DNA of 64,000 nt from positions 124,001-188,000 of the forward strand of contig JACRNB010000011.1 of the NCBI GenBank assembly GCA_016219425.1, in the 5' to 3' direction. Below the pieces are notes generated by a model. That model searched no databases, was not told the origin of the DNA, and saw nothing but the letters and a program-made list of their open reading frames with translations. Below are positions 38,973 through 51,873 of the stretch, piece after piece. Origin of the DNA: Betaproteobacteria bacterium (lineage in GTDB: Bacteria > Pseudomonadota > Gammaproteobacteria > Burkholderiales > Thiobacillaceae). Both the position numbers and the translations under genes were made by a program. Position 1 is the stretch's first letter; every line of letters begins with the position of its first letter.

Positions 38973-40577
38973 TTAGTGCGCATGGCCGTGGCCGATCTGC
39001 GCCGTGCCGGTGGACGCCAGCTTGACCAGATAAGCGCCGCGCGACACCACGCGGCTACCCGGCGTCAGGCCGTCCAGCACCTCCACCCAATCGCCCTCGC
39101 GCGCGCCCAGGCGAACCGTGCGCCGCTCGAACGATTCGCCGCCGGCCTGCACGAACACCACGGCCATGCCGCCTTCGTCCAGCACGCTGGAGGCGGGAAT
39201 CGCCACCGCCTCGCGCGCCTTGCCCGGAGCGCCGCCAAGGAACACCTGGGCCTGCACCGCCATGCCGATGGGAAACTGCCGCCCCTCCTGGGAGGTGAAT
39301 TCAAATATCACCGGCACGGTGCGCGTGGCGGCATCCACCACGCCGCCGACGGCGATGAGCCGCCCGTTCTTGCCGGGGATGATTTCAACGCTGCGTTCGT
39401 CGCCCGTGACGCGGAAGGCCGCGCCGCCCGGATTGACCAGACGCGCCGCCTCCGACTCGGGCACGCGCAATTCCAGCCACAGCCTGTTGCGGTCGGCGAT
39501 GTGGAACAGCAGCGCGCCTTCCTGGGCGTAAGCGCCGGGCGACACGCGCACATCGACGAGCGCGCCCGTCACCGGCGCGCGGAGCGGGACGCCGCCGCCG
39601 GCGCCGGAGTATTGGCCCAGGCGTTGCCGGGCGGCCTCCAGTTCAGCCCGCGCCAGCGCCAGGGCCGCCCGCGCCGCCAACACCCGTTTCTCCGGCACGG
39701 CCTCTTCCCGGAACAGCGTTTCCAGGCGCGCCAGCTCCTGCTCGGCCAACCCTTTCTCCACCTGGACGCGGTTCACCGCCGCGCGCAGGGTGGCGAGATC
39801 GGTCTCGCCGCCCAGACGGGGGACCAGATAGGCGAGCAACTGGCCTTGTTTCACGCTCTGGCCCAGGCGCGGGAACGCGCCCGCGACATGAACCTGCCCC
39901 GCCGCCGACGCGGTAAGCAGCGCCTCGCCCTCCGGGCGGGCGCGCAGGACGCCGGTGGCATTGACCGCTGCGCGGATGGGCCGCGTCACCACCTCGGCGG
40001 TGGCGAAATCCACCTTCCACTGCTGTTCCTTGGTGAAGCCAATGCCCTCATCCTCATGGGCGACGGGTTCAGCGTCGGCGGCCTTGCGGTCAGGGTGCAC
40101 GGTCACCGCACCCAGGGCGTGGACCGCCTGGAACGCCGGCGCGCTCACCTCGATGCTCAACATCCGTTTGCCGGCATGTTTGGGCGTCACCTCGGGACGG
40201 AAGATGCCGGGCTGGCTGGGCGCAGTCACGACGAAGACCTCATCCGGCTGGCCGTTGCCGCTCAAGCGGGCGCTGACCTTGCCGGCGGTGACGGCCTTGA
40301 AATCACTGAGTTGGGTCAGGTGGGCGGCAAAGGCGGATTTCTCACCCGCCACCAGGCGGGGAAATTCGACGAAAAGTTCGCTGCGATCCGTGAAATGGGT
40401 GCGCTTCTCGCCGCCTTCGCCGTGACCGCCATGCCCCGCCGCTTCGGCGGGATGGGCGGCCCCTTCCGCGTGCTTGCCTGCGGGCTTGCCGGTTGATGAT
40501 TCGCCGCAGGCGACAAGGCCTGCCATGCAGGCAATAAGCAGCAGCGTGTTCAGGGGATTCAGGTTGTGGGGTTTCAT
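38973..40577 (-). CDS. CzcB-family efflux periplasmic adaptor
   Basis: Lipoprotein-like N-terminus, biotinyl-lipoyl/HlyD architecture, His-rich ends. Confidence 0.9.
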   Translation of the reverse strand: MKPHNLNPLNTLLLIACMAGLVACGESSTGKPAGKHAEGAAHPAEAAGHGGHGEGGEKRTHFTDRSELFVEFPRLVAGEKSAFAAHLTQLSDFKAVTAGKVSARLSGNGQPDEVFVVTAPSQPGIFRPEVTPKHAGKRMLSIEVSAPAFQAVHALGAVTVHPDRKAADAEPVAHEDEGIGFTKEQQWKVDFATAEVVTRPIRAAVNATGVLRARPEGEALLTASAAGQVHVAGAFPRLGQSVKQGQLLAYLVPRLGGETDLATLRAAVNRVQVEKGLAEQELARLETLFREEAVPEKRVLAARAALALARAELEAARQRLGQYSGAGGGVPLRAPVTGALVDVRVSPGAYAQEGALLFHIADRNRLWLELRVPESEAARLVNPGGAAFRVTGDERSVEIIPGKNGRLIAVGGVVDAATRTVPVIFEFTSQEGRQFPIGMAVQAQVFLGGAPGKAREAVAIPASSVLDEGGMAVVFVQAGGESFERRTVRLGAREGDWVEVLDGLTPGSRVVSRGAYLVKLASTGTAQIGHGHAH

Positions 40578-41800
40578 TCAACGCTCCCGGTGATCAGGTC
40601 ATATTCAATGCGGGCCGCGCGCGCCCGGTGTTCCAGATCAAGCGCGGCGATCTCGGTTTCCAGCGCGCCACGGTAGGCGTCCAGCAACTCCAGCAGGCTG
40701 GATTCGCCGCCCTGGTAGGCAAGCTCGGCGATGCGCAGCAGGTCCGGCAGCGGCGCCACGGCGCGGCGGCGGTAGTCCGCCGCCGCCGTGCGCAGTTGCG
40801 CGGCCTGGCGGTGCAGGCCGCGCAGATCGCCCTCGGCGCGGGTGTGCGCCAAACGGTATTCGGCGCGGTGCTGCATGGCCTCCCCCGCCGCACGCTGACG
40901 CCCGGCCTGCTGGCGGTCGAACACCGGCAGCGGCATGGACAACGCGACGACCACGCCGTTGTCCTTGCGGAACCCGTTGTCCACCCACTTGGGGCCGATG
41001 CCCACGGTGATCTCCGGGATGCCCCCCTTACCGGCGGCGCGGCCTTCCAGATCCGCCGCTTCGGCGCGGCGGGCCAGGGCCAGCAGGTCAGGACGTTGAT
41101 CCAGCCGACCCAGCGCGGCGTCGAGCGCGGGGAGCGGCGGGGGAGACAGTTCGCCAGCCACGGCGAGCCGATCTGAACGCCCCGCCAGTACGCCCAGGCG
41201 GGTCAGCGCACGCTCAAGTTCGGCGCGTTCACTGACCAGACGGACTTCCGAAGCCACCCGCTCTCGCGTCAGCCGCCGCTGGTCATAGCCGGAGGCTTCG
41301 CCGGCGCGGGCAAGTTTGGCCACCAGGGCCTCGATGCGGGCAAAGCGCTGCACCCAGGTGTCGGCGGCCTGCACCACCGCCTGCCGGTACAGCGCGGCAT
41401 GAAACTCGCGCCGGATTTCGGCGGCGATGCCGACGCGGCGACCGAGATGGTCGGCGCCGACGGCATCCGCACGGCGGTCGGCGGCCTGCCGACGCAGATC
41501 GCGTCGATGGGCCGGGTCAAAGGTCTGGCTCAGCATCAGGCTGTGCTCGACGGTATCCGGCGTTCCGCCGACACGGTCGTAGCCGTAACTCAATACCGGG
41601 TTGGGGCGCTGGCCGGCGGCGAGGGCGTCGGCCTCAGCGGCTTTGGTCGAACCTTGCTCCAGATCGGCCAGGTCGTTTCTGGCCAACCCCGAGCGAACCG
41701 CATCGGCCTCGGTCAGCACGGCGTGCGGGGCGGATTGCGCCCACGCCGCCGGGAGCGGTGCGAGCAGGGAAATGACGAACAGGGTGTGCGCGAAACGCAT
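40574..41800 (-). CDS. CzcC-like TolC-family outer membrane protein
   Basis: Signal peptide, coiled-coil OEP pattern, GESSLLELLDAYRGALETE. Confidence 0.9.
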   Translation of the reverse strand: MRFAHTLFVISLLAPLPAAWAQSAPHAVLTEADAVRSGLARNDLADLEQGSTKAAEADALAAGQRPNPVLSYGYDRVGGTPDTVEHSLMLSQTFDPAHRRDLRRQAADRRADAVGADHLGRRVGIAAEIRREFHAALYRQAVVQAADTWVQRFARIEALVAKLARAGEASGYDQRRLTRERVASEVRLVSERAELERALTRLGVLAGRSDRLAVAGELSPPPLPALDAALGRLDQRPDLLALARRAEAADLEGRAAGKGGIPEITVGIGPKWVDNGFRKDNGVVVALSMPLPVFDRQQAGRQRAAGEAMQHRAEYRLAHTRAEGDLRGLHRQAAQLRTAAADYRRRAVAPLPDLLRIAELAYQGGESSLLELLDAYRGALETEIAALDLEHRARAARIEYDLITGSVE

Positions 41801-41901
41801 GGTTTTCCTCGTGACGAAACAGGGGGGACGAAGAACACCGGCGGACGCTGGTGATACACGGCACAGGCGGACGCCGGGCCGTGGCAGACAGAGCGCGCCG
41901 G

Positions 41902-42246
41902 TCAGGCGCGCGCTAGCGGGGGACGATCCAGCCGCGGGGGCGTGCGGGAAAGAAAGCGGGTTGGCGCGTAAGCAGGCGGCCCTTCGGACTGGGCCGCTCC
42001 CACGTTCAGATTGATTTCAAAAAGGAGGGTGAGACAGGTGGGGTGGCAATGACTGCCAAGGAGCCCATCGTCGGTGTGGCCTTTTTCAGCGTCCCCCAGA
42101 GGGATGTCGGCAGGATGATCATGTCCATGGGAATGAACCCCCAACGCCACATCCTCGCCCGCATGCCCGAACAAACCCGCCGCTGTCGCCCAGGCGAACT
42201 GGAGCGGAATGACCAACAGGAGGATCAGGACGATGGCGCGACGCAT
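41902..42246 (-). CDS. CzcI-like small periplasmic metal-responsive protein
   Basis: MRRAIVLILLLVIPLQFAWATAAGLFGHAGED... His-rich, adjacent to czcCBA. Confidence 0.65.
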   Translation of the reverse strand: MRRAIVLILLLVIPLQFAWATAAGLFGHAGEDVALGVHSHGHDHPADIPLGDAEKGHTDDGLLGSHCHPTCLTLLFEINLNVGAAQSEGPPAYAPTRFLSRTPPRLDRPPLARA

Positions 42247-42626
42247 GCCGGCGATTCTACGGTCACCGCCGCGTCCGCACCCATGGTCTGTTCATACGCA
42301 TGTCCATGCCCACGGGGCGGCCATGGGGAACCCCTCCCGCTGAACCTTGTCCGTTCCAGCGTCAACCGGACGAAACGAGACAGGAAGCCAGCGCCATCAG
42401 CAGACCGGCCACGCCGACGATGAGCACGGGCAGATCCGGGTTGATGGAATGGGAAAGGGAAAGAATGGCTTTCATGGATGACCCCGGTGGATGACGCCCG
42501 TGCAGTGTGCTCACCCCCCTGCCTCAAAACCTGAGCCCGCCCATTCCCCCGAGGCGGCGCAGGAACCTGCCCGCGTTACTGTACAATCGCGCGTTTTTCG
42601 CAGCGTCACCTGGAGCACGTCCCGAT

Positions 42627-44600
<1,974 letters not shown>

Positions 44601-44609
44601 CCGTTTACC

Positions 44610-44686
44610 GGGCCTGTAGCTCAGTTGGTTAGAGCAGAGGACTCATAATCCTTTGGTCCAGGGTTCAAGTCCCTGCGGGCCCACCA
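44610..44686 (+). tRNA. tRNA with CAT anticodon (elongator Met or Ile2), CCA encoded
   Basis: GGGCCTGTAGCTCAGTTGGTTAGAGCAGAGGACTCATAATCCTTTGGTCCAGGGTTCAAGTCCCTGCGGGCCCACCA. Confidence 0.95.
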
Positions 44687-44697
44687 GATCCAACGCC

Positions 44698-44940
44698 ATG
44701 ACCAAAGCCGCCAAGACCGCACCGCCCAAGGATTTTGAAAGCGCCACCGCCGAGCTGGAGCGGCTGGTGGCCGAGATGGAATCCGGCCAGCTCACGCTGG
44801 AGGCCTCCCTGGCGGCCTACAAACGCGGCATGGAACTCAGCGCCTTCTGCCAGAAGACCCTGGACGGCGCGGAGCAACAGATCCAGATCCTCGAACACGG
44901 CCAGCTCAAACCCTTTGACGCGGACGCCGGCGATGACTGA
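44698..44940 (+). CDS. xseB: Exodeoxyribonuclease VII small subunit
   Basis: FESATAELERLVAEMESGQLTLEASLAAYKRGMEL. Confidence 0.95.
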   Translation: MTKAAKTAPPKDFESATAELERLVAEMESGQLTLEASLAAYKRGMELSAFCQKTLDGAEQQIQILEHGQLKPFDADAGDD

Positions 44941-45805
44941 TTTCGCCGTCTGGTCGCGCGCCATCCAGGCGCGCATGGAAACCGCCCTCGCCGCCTGCCT
45001 GCCCGATGCCACCCTGGCCCCCCAGCGTCTGCACGCGGCCATGCGCTACGTCACCCTGGGCGGCGGCAAGCGCGTGCGCCCCATGCTCGCCTTCGCCGCC
45101 GGCGAGGCGGTGAACGCCGACATGGACCGGGTCGAAGCCGCCGCCTGCGCGGTGGAACTGATCCACGTCTACTCCCTCACCCACGACGACCTGCCCTGCA
45201 TGGACGACGACGACCTGCGCCGGGGCAAGCCCACCTGCCATGTGGAATACGACGAAGCCACCGCCCTGCTCGTGGGCGACGCCCTGCAAAGCCTGGCCTT
45301 CGAAGTGCTGGCGGAAGGGGGAGGCAGCGCCGGGATGCTGCGCCAACTCGCCCGCGCCGCCGGCTCGCGCGGCATGTGCGGCGGCCAGGCGGTGGATCTC
45401 GCCAGCACGGGCCAGAGCCTGGACCTGGCCGAACTCGAATTCATGCACATCCACAAGACCGGCGCGCTGATTCAGGCCGCCGTGCTCCTGGGCGCGCTCG
45501 CGGACGACGCCCTGGCCGACGACGCGCGTCACCGCCTGGAGCGTTACGCCCGCTGCATCGGCCTCGCCTTCCAGGTCATGGACGACGTGCTCGACGCCGA
45601 GACCGACACCGCCACCCTGGGCAAGACCGCCGGCAAGGACGCCGCCCAGGGCAAGGCCACCTACCTCACCCTGATGAGCGCAAAAGAGGCGCGCGCCTAC
45701 GCCGACGAACTCACCTCCGAGGCCCTGGCGCAACTGGAACCCTTCGGCGCACGCGGCCAGCGTCTGGCCGAAATCGCCCGCTTCATCGTCGAACGCCGTT
45801 ATTGA
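44933..45805 (+). CDS. ispA: Farnesyl/geranyl diphosphate synthase
   Basis: GGGKRVRPML, SLTHDDLPCMDDDDLRRGKPT, QVMDDVLD. Confidence 0.95.
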   Translation: MTDFAVWSRAIQARMETALAACLPDATLAPQRLHAAMRYVTLGGGKRVRPMLAFAAGEAVNADMDRVEAAACAVELIHVYSLTHDDLPCMDDDDLRRGKPTCHVEYDEATALLVGDALQSLAFEVLAEGGGSAGMLRQLARAAGSRGMCGGQAVDLASTGQSLDLAELEFMHIHKTGALIQAAVLLGALADDALADDARHRLERYARCIGLAFQVMDDVLDAETDTATLGKTAGKDAAQGKATYLTLMSAKEARAYADELTSEALAQLEPFGARGQRLAEIARFIVERRY

Positions 45806-45831
45806 ACATGCCCCTACCGCGCACCACCCCC

Positions 45832-45903
45832 GTAGGAGCCCGGCTGTGCCGGGCGATCAGCCTCTGGATGCGTCGCAATTGCCCGGCACAGCCGGGCGCC
45901 CAC
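45832..45903. repeat. REP-like paired palindrome between ispA and dxs
   Basis: gtaggagcccggctgtgccgggcgat ... cccggcacagccgggcgcccac. Confidence 0.85.
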
Positions 45904-45925
45904 GGGACCGCTTCCGAGATTCGCC

Positions 45926-47770
45926 ATGCCCCTGCTTGACCGCATCCACACCCCCGCCGACCTGAAGCCCCTGACCCGGCCCGAACTCAAGGGCCTGGCG
46001 GCGGAACTTCGCACCTTCATCATCGACTCGGTGGCCAAGACCGGCGGCCACCTCGCCTCCAACCTGGGCGTGGTCGAGCTTACCGTGGCCCTGCATTACG
46101 TCTTCGACACCCCCGCCGACCGCATCGTCTGGGACGTGGGCCACCAGACCTATGTGCACAAATGCCTTACCGGGCGGCGCGAGCGCATGCACACCCTGCG
46201 CCAGACCGACGGCCTCTCCGGCTTTCCCAAGCGCGAAGAAAGCGAATACGACGCCTTCGTCGCCGGCCATTCCAGCACCTCCATCTCCGCCGCCTTGGGC
46301 ATGGCCACGGCGGCCAAGCTGGAAGGCTCCGAGCGCCGCGTGGTCGCCATCATCGGCGACGGCGCGATGACCGCCGGCATGGCCTTCGAGGCGCTCAACA
46401 ACGCCGGCGCCATGGACGCCAACCTGCTGGTCATCCTCAACGACAACGACATGTCCATCAGCGCCAACGTCGGCGCACTCAACAACTACCTCACCAAACT
46501 GCTCTCGGGCCGCTTCTACAACGCCGTGCGCGGGGCCGGCGACAAGCTCCTGGCCAACCTGCCCCCCATCCACGAGCTGGCCAAGCGCGCAGAAGAACAC
46601 CTGAAAGGCATGGTCACCCCCGGCACCCTGTTCGAGGAATTCGGCTTCAACTACCTGGGCCCCATCGACGGCCACGACCTCGACGCCCTCATCCCCACCC
46701 TGCACAACATCCGCCAGCTCAAAGGCCCCCAGTTCCTGCATGTGGTCACCCAAAAGGGCCACGGCTACTCCCCGGCAGAGGCGGACCCCCTGCGCTACCA
46801 CGGCGTCGGCAAGTTCAAGGTCGAGATCGGCGTGGAGACCCGCAAGGCCGCCGGCAAACCCAGCTACACCGAGATCTTCGGCCAGTGGCTGTGCGACATG
46901 GCGGACGCAGACGAGCGCCTGGTCGGCATCACCCCCGCCATGTGCGAAGGCTCCGGCCTCACCGCCTTCACCGAGAAACACCCGCAGCGCTACTTCGACG
47001 TCGGCATCGCCGAACAGCACGCCCTCACCTTCGCCGCCGGCATGGCCTGCGAAGGCAAAAAACCCGTGGTGGCGATCTACTCCACCTTCCTGCAACGCGC
47101 CTACGACCAACTCATCCACGACATCGCCCTGCAAGACCTGCCGGTCATGCTCGCCATCGACCGCGCCGGTCTGGTGGGCGCGGACGGCCCCACCCACGCC
47201 GGCGCGTTCGACCTCTCCTTCCTGCGCTGCATCCCCAACCTGCTGATCGCCGCCCCCTCGGACGAAAACGAGTGCTACCAACTGCTCAGCACCGCCTACC
47301 GCCATGACGGCCCCAGCGCCGTGCGCTACCCGCGCGGCATCGGCGTCGGCGCGAGCATCACCCCCGGCCTGGAAACGGTGGCGATCGGGCGCGGCGTAGT
47401 GCGGCGCGAAGGCCGTCGCATCGCCTTCATCGCCTTCGGCAGCCTGGTCGCCGCCGCCCTCTCAGTAGCGGAAAAACTGGACGCCAGCGTCGCCGACATG
47501 CGCTTCGTCAAACCCCTGGATACCGACCTGCTGCGCCGTCTGGCGGAAACCCACGACGCCCTGGTGACGCTGGAAGAGAACGTGATCATGGGCGGCGCCG
47601 GCGCCGCCGTGGCGGAGGCGCTTGCGGCCATGGGTCTCACCCAACCCCTCCTGCACCTGGGCCTGCCCGACCGTTTCGTCGAGCACGGCGACCCCGCCAC
47701 CCTGCTCGCCCGTTGCGGCCTCGACCCCGCCGGCATCGAAGCCGCCGTGCGGGCACGATTTCCCGAGTAA
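45926..47770 (+). CDS. dxs: 1-deoxy-D-xylulose-5-phosphate synthase
   Basis: [56 protein letters not shown]. Confidence 0.98.
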   Translation: MPLLDRIHTPADLKPLTRPELKGLAAELRTFIIDSVAKTGGHLASNLGVVELTVALHYVFDTPADRIVWDVGHQTYVHKCLTGRRERMHTLRQTDGLSGFPKREESEYDAFVAGHSSTSISAALGMATAAKLEGSERRVVAIIGDGAMTAGMAFEALNNAGAMDANLLVILNDNDMSISANVGALNNYLTKLLSGRFYNAVRGAGDKLLANLPPIHELAKRAEEHLKGMVTPGTLFEEFGFNYLGPIDGHDLDALIPTLHNIRQLKGPQFLHVVTQKGHGYSPAEADPLRYHGVGKFKVEIGVETRKAAGKPSYTEIFGQWLCDMADADERLVGITPAMCEGSGLTAFTEKHPQRYFDVGIAEQHALTFAAGMACEGKKPVVAIYSTFLQRAYDQLIHDIALQDLPVMLAIDRAGLVGADGPTHAGAFDLSFLRCIPNLLIAAPSDENECYQLLSTAYRHDGPSAVRYPRGIGVGASITPGLETVAIGRGVVRREGRRIAFIAFGSLVAAALSVAEKLDASVADMRFVKPLDTDLLRRLAETHDALVTLEENVIMGGAGAAVAEALAAMGLTQPLLHLGLPDRFVEHGDPATLLARCGLDPAGIEAAVRARFPE

Positions 47771-47828
47771 TTTACTCGGACATTGCGTCCGACTTATACT
47801 TCGGCCACCCCCAAGCTAGGAATTTGCC

Positions 47829-48677
47829 ATGAGCGTTTGCGACGCGGTGTGTGACTCCACCGCCCCCTGCCCCGATAAATCCAAACCCGCAACCGCCCCC
47901 ATTGCGGACGTCCAGAACTACCCGGATTCGCGCAAGATCGCCATCGACAAGGTAGGCATCAAGGCCATCCGCCACCCCATCAAGGTCTTGGACAAGACCG
48001 GCGGCGCCCAGCACACCATCGCCACCTTCGGCATGTACGTGTACCTGCCGCACCACTTCAAGGGGACGCACATGTCCCGCTTCATCCAGATCCTCAACGG
48101 CTACGAGCGCGAGATCTCGGTGGAAAGCTTCGAGCACATGATGCGCGAGATGGTGAAGCGCCTGGAGGCGGACTCCGGCCATGTGGAGATGAACTTCCCC
48201 TACTTTGTGAACAAGACCGCGCCCGTCTCCGGCGTGGAAAGCCTGATGGACTACGACGTCACCTTCATCGGCGAGATCCGCGACGGCGCCTATCTCCAGA
48301 CCATGAAGGTCGTGGTGCCCTGCACCAGCCTGTGCCCCTGCTCCAAACAAATCTCCCAGTACGGCGCACACAACCAGCGCTCGCACGTCACCATCACCGT
48401 GCGCACCAACGCCTTCGTCTGGATCGAAGACGTGATCCGCATGGCCGAAGAAAACGCCTCCAGCCAGCTCTACGGCCTGTTGAAGCGTCCGGACGAAAAG
48501 TTCGTCACCGAACGCGCCTACGAAAACCCCAAATTCGTGGAAGACCTGGTGCGCGACGTGGCAGCGGCCCTGAACGGGGACGAGCGCATCGACGCCTATG
48601 TGGTGGAAGCGGAAAACTTCGAATCCATCCACAACCACAGCGCCTATGCGCTGATCGAGCGCGACAAGACCGCCTGA
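47829..48677 (+). CDS. folE2: GTP cyclohydrolase I, FolE2 type
   Basis: [14 protein letters not shown]...[27 protein letters not shown]. Confidence 0.96.
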   Translation: MSVCDAVCDSTAPCPDKSKPATAPIADVQNYPDSRKIAIDKVGIKAIRHPIKVLDKTGGAQHTIATFGMYVYLPHHFKGTHMSRFIQILNGYEREISVESFEHMMREMVKRLEADSGHVEMNFPYFVNKTAPVSGVESLMDYDVTFIGEIRDGAYLQTMKVVVPCTSLCPCSKQISQYGAHNQRSHVTITVRTNAFVWIEDVIRMAEENASSQLYGLLKRPDEKFVTERAYENPKFVEDLVRDVAAALNGDERIDAYVVEAENFESIHNHSAYALIERDKTA

Positions 48678-48811
48678 AACCGGCCCCAAGTCACGGCGAA
48701 CCTGCCCGGTCCCTCCCTCACTGCACGCCCGCCCGACCTAGCGCACCTACCGTTCCGCCACCCCCTGGGTTGATAATGCGAGCGCCCTTTTTTCCCCTCC
48801 CAGCGCGCCCC

Positions 48812-49519
48812 ATGAAACCCATCGCCATCTTCCGTCACACCTCCACCGAAGGCCCCGGCGTACTGGCGGATTTCCTGGATGCCCGCAACCTGCCCTGGCG
48901 TCTCATCGCCATTGACGCGGGCGAGGCCGTTCCGGCGAGCCCGAACGCCTTCGCCGGTCTGGTGTTCATGGGCGGCCCCATGAGCGTCAATGACGACCTG
49001 CCCTGGATCGCGCCCGCGCTGGACCTGATTCGCGCCGCAGTGGCGCAAGGCATCCCGGTACTGGGGCACTGCCTGGGCGGGCAACTCATGGCCAAGGCGC
49101 TGGGCGGCGTGGTGGGGCGCAACCCGGTCAAAGAGATCGGCTGGGGCGCGGCCCAGGTGCTGGATGTCCCCGAGGCGCGCCGCTGGTTTGGCGACACTCG
49201 TGCATTTACCGCCTTCCACTGGCATGGCGAAACCTTTTCCCTCCCGCCGCAGGCCGTGCGCATCCTGGAAAGCGCGCACTGCGTCCACCAGGCCTTCGCG
49301 CTTGGCCCGCATCTGGCGATGCAATGCCATGTCGAGATGACCGCTGACATGATCCGCGCCTGGTGCGAAGCGGGCGCCGACGAGATCGCCGCAGCGACCA
49401 GCAGCCCGGCGGTGCAATCGCCCGCGGCCATGCAGGCCCTCAACAGCACACATCTGGCCCCGCTCAATCAAATCGCCCAGCAGATCTACAGCCGCTGGGT
49501 CGAAGGCCTGAAACATTGA
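48812..49519 (+). CDS. Class I glutamine amidotransferase-like protein (GuaA-like domain)
   Basis: GLVFMGGPMSVNDDLPWIAPALDLIRAAVAQGIPVLGHCLGGQLMAKALGG. Confidence 0.9.
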   Translation: MKPIAIFRHTSTEGPGVLADFLDARNLPWRLIAIDAGEAVPASPNAFAGLVFMGGPMSVNDDLPWIAPALDLIRAAVAQGIPVLGHCLGGQLMAKALGGVVGRNPVKEIGWGAAQVLDVPEARRWFGDTRAFTAFHWHGETFSLPPQAVRILESAHCVHQAFALGPHLAMQCHVEMTADMIRAWCEAGADEIAAATSSPAVQSPAAMQALNSTHLAPLNQIAQQIYSRWVEGLKH

Positions 49520-49779
49520 ACAATGGCCTCATCGACCTGCCGCACCTGCATACCCTGATCGGGCTGCGGGTGCTGCACCAGGGCGTGGCTTGCACCATCG
49601 TTGAGGTTCTGAACACTCCGCCCGGCCTGGTGCTCCAGCCGGACGGCCCGGCCCGCCTGATGCCGGATCAGCACGGGCAACCCGGGGAGTACGGCATGGC
49701 CACCCTGACCCTGTCCCTGCTCACCGACAACCGCACCGGCCTCTCCGACGACCTGCTGGACCTGGAACTCCTGGACTGA
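49516..49779 (+). CDS. Hypothetical protein (probable TTG start overlapping upstream stop)
   Basis: ORF continues ...NNGLIDLPHLHTLIGLRVLHQGVACTIVEVLNTPPGLVLQPDGP; position-based start. Confidence 0.55.
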   Translation: MNNGLIDLPHLHTLIGLRVLHQGVACTIVEVLNTPPGLVLQPDGPARLMPDQHGQPGEYGMATLTLSLLTDNRTGLSDDLLDLELLD

Positions 49780-49783
49780 CTGC

Positions 49784-51379
49784 ATGAGCCGTCCCACCCC
49801 CCTGCTCCCCGTCATCGCCGGTTTTGGCGTCATGCTGCTGTTGATCGTCTCGGTGGCGGTAATCGGCCTCAGCCACATCCGCAGGCTCAACCACGAACTC
49901 ACCTCCATCGTCTCGGATCGCAGCCAGAAGGCGGAACTGGCGACCGCCATGAGCGCGATGCACGAGGCGCGTCACCATGCCCTGCTGCACGCCAGCTTCC
50001 TCGCCGATCCGTTCGAGCGCGACGCGGCCATTGCCCGCTTTGGTCAGCTTGCACGGGATTTCATCGTCGCACGCGACCGCTTTCTCGCCCTGCCCATGGA
50101 CGACAAGGAACTGGCCCTGTGGAATGCAGTGCGCCAGGACGTGCGCTTTGTCGAACAGGACGCCAATCTCGTCATCGGCCTGCTGGAGGCCGGTCGCACC
50201 GCCGACGCCCGCAAGCGCCTGGAAAAAAACCTGGCCCCGCACCAGATCGAGATGATGGCCACCTGGGAACGTCTGGTGCGCCTGCAACAGGAAAAGAACC
50301 GATTCGCCCTGAAAGAAGCCGGTGCAGCCCATGAGCACGCGCGCCGCCTGATGCTCTACCTCTCCATCGCCACCCTGGCGGTAGGCGTGCTGGTCGCCTG
50401 GTTCGTGGTGCGCCTGAGCCGGCGCATGGAGCAGGATCTGTTCGAGGAGAAGAACCGCGCCCAGGCCACCTTGCAGGCCATTGGCGACGCCGTCATACGG
50501 TTCGACCGGGAGCGCTGCGTACGCTATCTCAACCCCATGGCGGAAACCCTGCTGGGCAAGCAAAGCGAGGCCAGCGAGGGCATGCCCATGGAGGCATGCG
50601 TGCATCTGGTGGACAAGGAACGCCGCGCCGACCTCACCGCCCCCCTTCTGGATGAAGTGCTGGCCGGGGCCAGCGCCATCCTCCCCGGCGCCGCCTGCCT
50701 GGTCTCCACCCACGGCATGGAATTCGACGTGGATGGTCGTTGCACCCCCTTGCAGACTGCGGATGGAACCAGCGTCGGCGGGGTGCTGGTCCTGCGCGAC
50801 ATCACCGAGGCGCGCGAGATGCAGCGTCAACTGCAATGGCAGGCGGAGCACGACGGCCTCACCGGCGTATCCAACCGCCGGCTGTTCGAGGCGCGCCTGA
50901 GCCGGGTGCTTTCCAGCAAGCGCGCCGCCGACCTGCCCTTGTCGGTGATGTATGTAGACCTGGATGATTTCAAGCAGGTCAACGATCAGGCCGGCCACGC
51001 CGCCGGGGACGAACTCCTGCGCCAGGTCGCCTTCATCCTGCGCGAGCATGTACGGGAATCCGACGTGGTCGCGCGCCTGGGGAGCGACGAATTCGGCGTA
51101 CTGCTGGTCTCCTGCCCGGGAGACAAGGCGCGCCAGATCGCGGAGACCATCCGCACCACCATCCTCAATTACCGGCTTTACTGGGAAAACCGCAGCTTCC
51201 AGATCGCCTCCAGCATCGGCCTGGTCAGCGTGCCGCCGCACTGGGCCACCCTGGACGAATGCCTTTCCGCCGCCGATTCGGCCTGCGCGCAAGCCAAGAA
51301 AAACGGGCGCAACCAGATCGTCTTTCACGCCTCCGCCGCCGCGGAAGGCGCGCCCTGCCCCCCCCAAAACCGGACCTGA
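49784..51379 (+). CDS. Diguanylate cyclase with membrane sensor and PAS domain
   Basis: Two TM segments, PAS-like region, GGDEF domain HDGLTGVSNRRLFEARL...RLGSDEFGVLL. Confidence 0.92.
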   Translation: MSRPTPLLPVIAGFGVMLLLIVSVAVIGLSHIRRLNHELTSIVSDRSQKAELATAMSAMHEARHHALLHASFLADPFERDAAIARFGQLARDFIVARDRFLALPMDDKELALWNAVRQDVRFVEQDANLVIGLLEAGRTADARKRLEKNLAPHQIEMMATWERLVRLQQEKNRFALKEAGAAHEHARRLMLYLSIATLAVGVLVAWFVVRLSRRMEQDLFEEKNRAQATLQAIGDAVIRFDRERCVRYLNPMAETLLGKQSEASEGMPMEACVHLVDKERRADLTAPLLDEVLAGASAILPGAACLVSTHGMEFDVDGRCTPLQTADGTSVGGVLVLRDITEAREMQRQLQWQAEHDGLTGVSNRRLFEARLSRVLSSKRAADLPLSVMYVDLDDFKQVNDQAGHAAGDELLRQVAFILREHVRESDVVARLGSDEFGVLLVSCPGDKARQIAETIRTTILNYRLYWENRSFQIASSIGLVSVPPHWATLDECLSAADSACAQAKKNGRNQIVFHASAAAEGAPCPPQNRT

Positions 51380-51383
51380 CGCC

Positions 51384-51860
51384 ATGCCCAAGCAAGCCCT
51401 ACGCACCCTGCTGGCCGCGCTGGACTGGACCGGAAACTGGCTGCCCCGCCTGCTCCTGCGTGGAGTGCTGGCCTACGAATTCTGGCAATCGGGCGTGGAA
51501 AAACTCCACGGCTCCAACTGGTTCACGGAGGTCCATACGCAGTTCCCCTTCCCGCTCAACTTCGTGCCTGTGGAGATCAGTTGGCATCTCGCCACCTGGG
51601 CCGAACTCATCGGCCCCGCAGCCTTGATCCTGGGTCTGGGAACCCGCATCACCGCCGTTTCCCTTTCCCTCCTCACCCTGGTCGCCATCGCCGCGGTCCA
51701 TGCCGGCAGCGGCTACAACGTGTGCGAGGAGGGGTGGAAGCTGCCCTTCCTCTACCTGGTCATGTTCCTGCCCCTGATCCTGTCCGGACCCGGCCCGGTG
51801 AGCGTGGACCACTGGCTGCGTTCGCGCCACCTCCGCCCGCGCGGCCTGTTCCACTCGTGA
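51384..51860 (+). CDS. DoxX family membrane protein, paralogue 1
   Basis: LAYEFWQSGVEKLHGSNWF...ATWAELIGPAALILGLGTR; similar to 59295-59780 product. Confidence 0.88.
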   Translation: MPKQALRTLLAALDWTGNWLPRLLLRGVLAYEFWQSGVEKLHGSNWFTEVHTQFPFPLNFVPVEISWHLATWAELIGPAALILGLGTRITAVSLSLLTLVAIAAVHAGSGYNVCEEGWKLPFLYLVMFLPLILSGPGPVSVDHWLRSRHLRPRGLFHS

Positions 51861-51873
51861 GCCCGTTCCACTC

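Noticed and set aside
42362-42475. 37-aa minus-strand ORF MKAILSLSHSINPDLPVLIVGVAGLLMALASCLVSSG between the czcI-like gene and rpoD
   Set aside because: Plausible one-TM microprotein, but no clear ribosome binding site and no evidence of conservation available here.
47763-47779. ccgagta-att-tactcgg hairpin at the dxs stop as a terminator
   Set aside because: Only a 7-bp stem without a U-tract; not enough to call a terminator.
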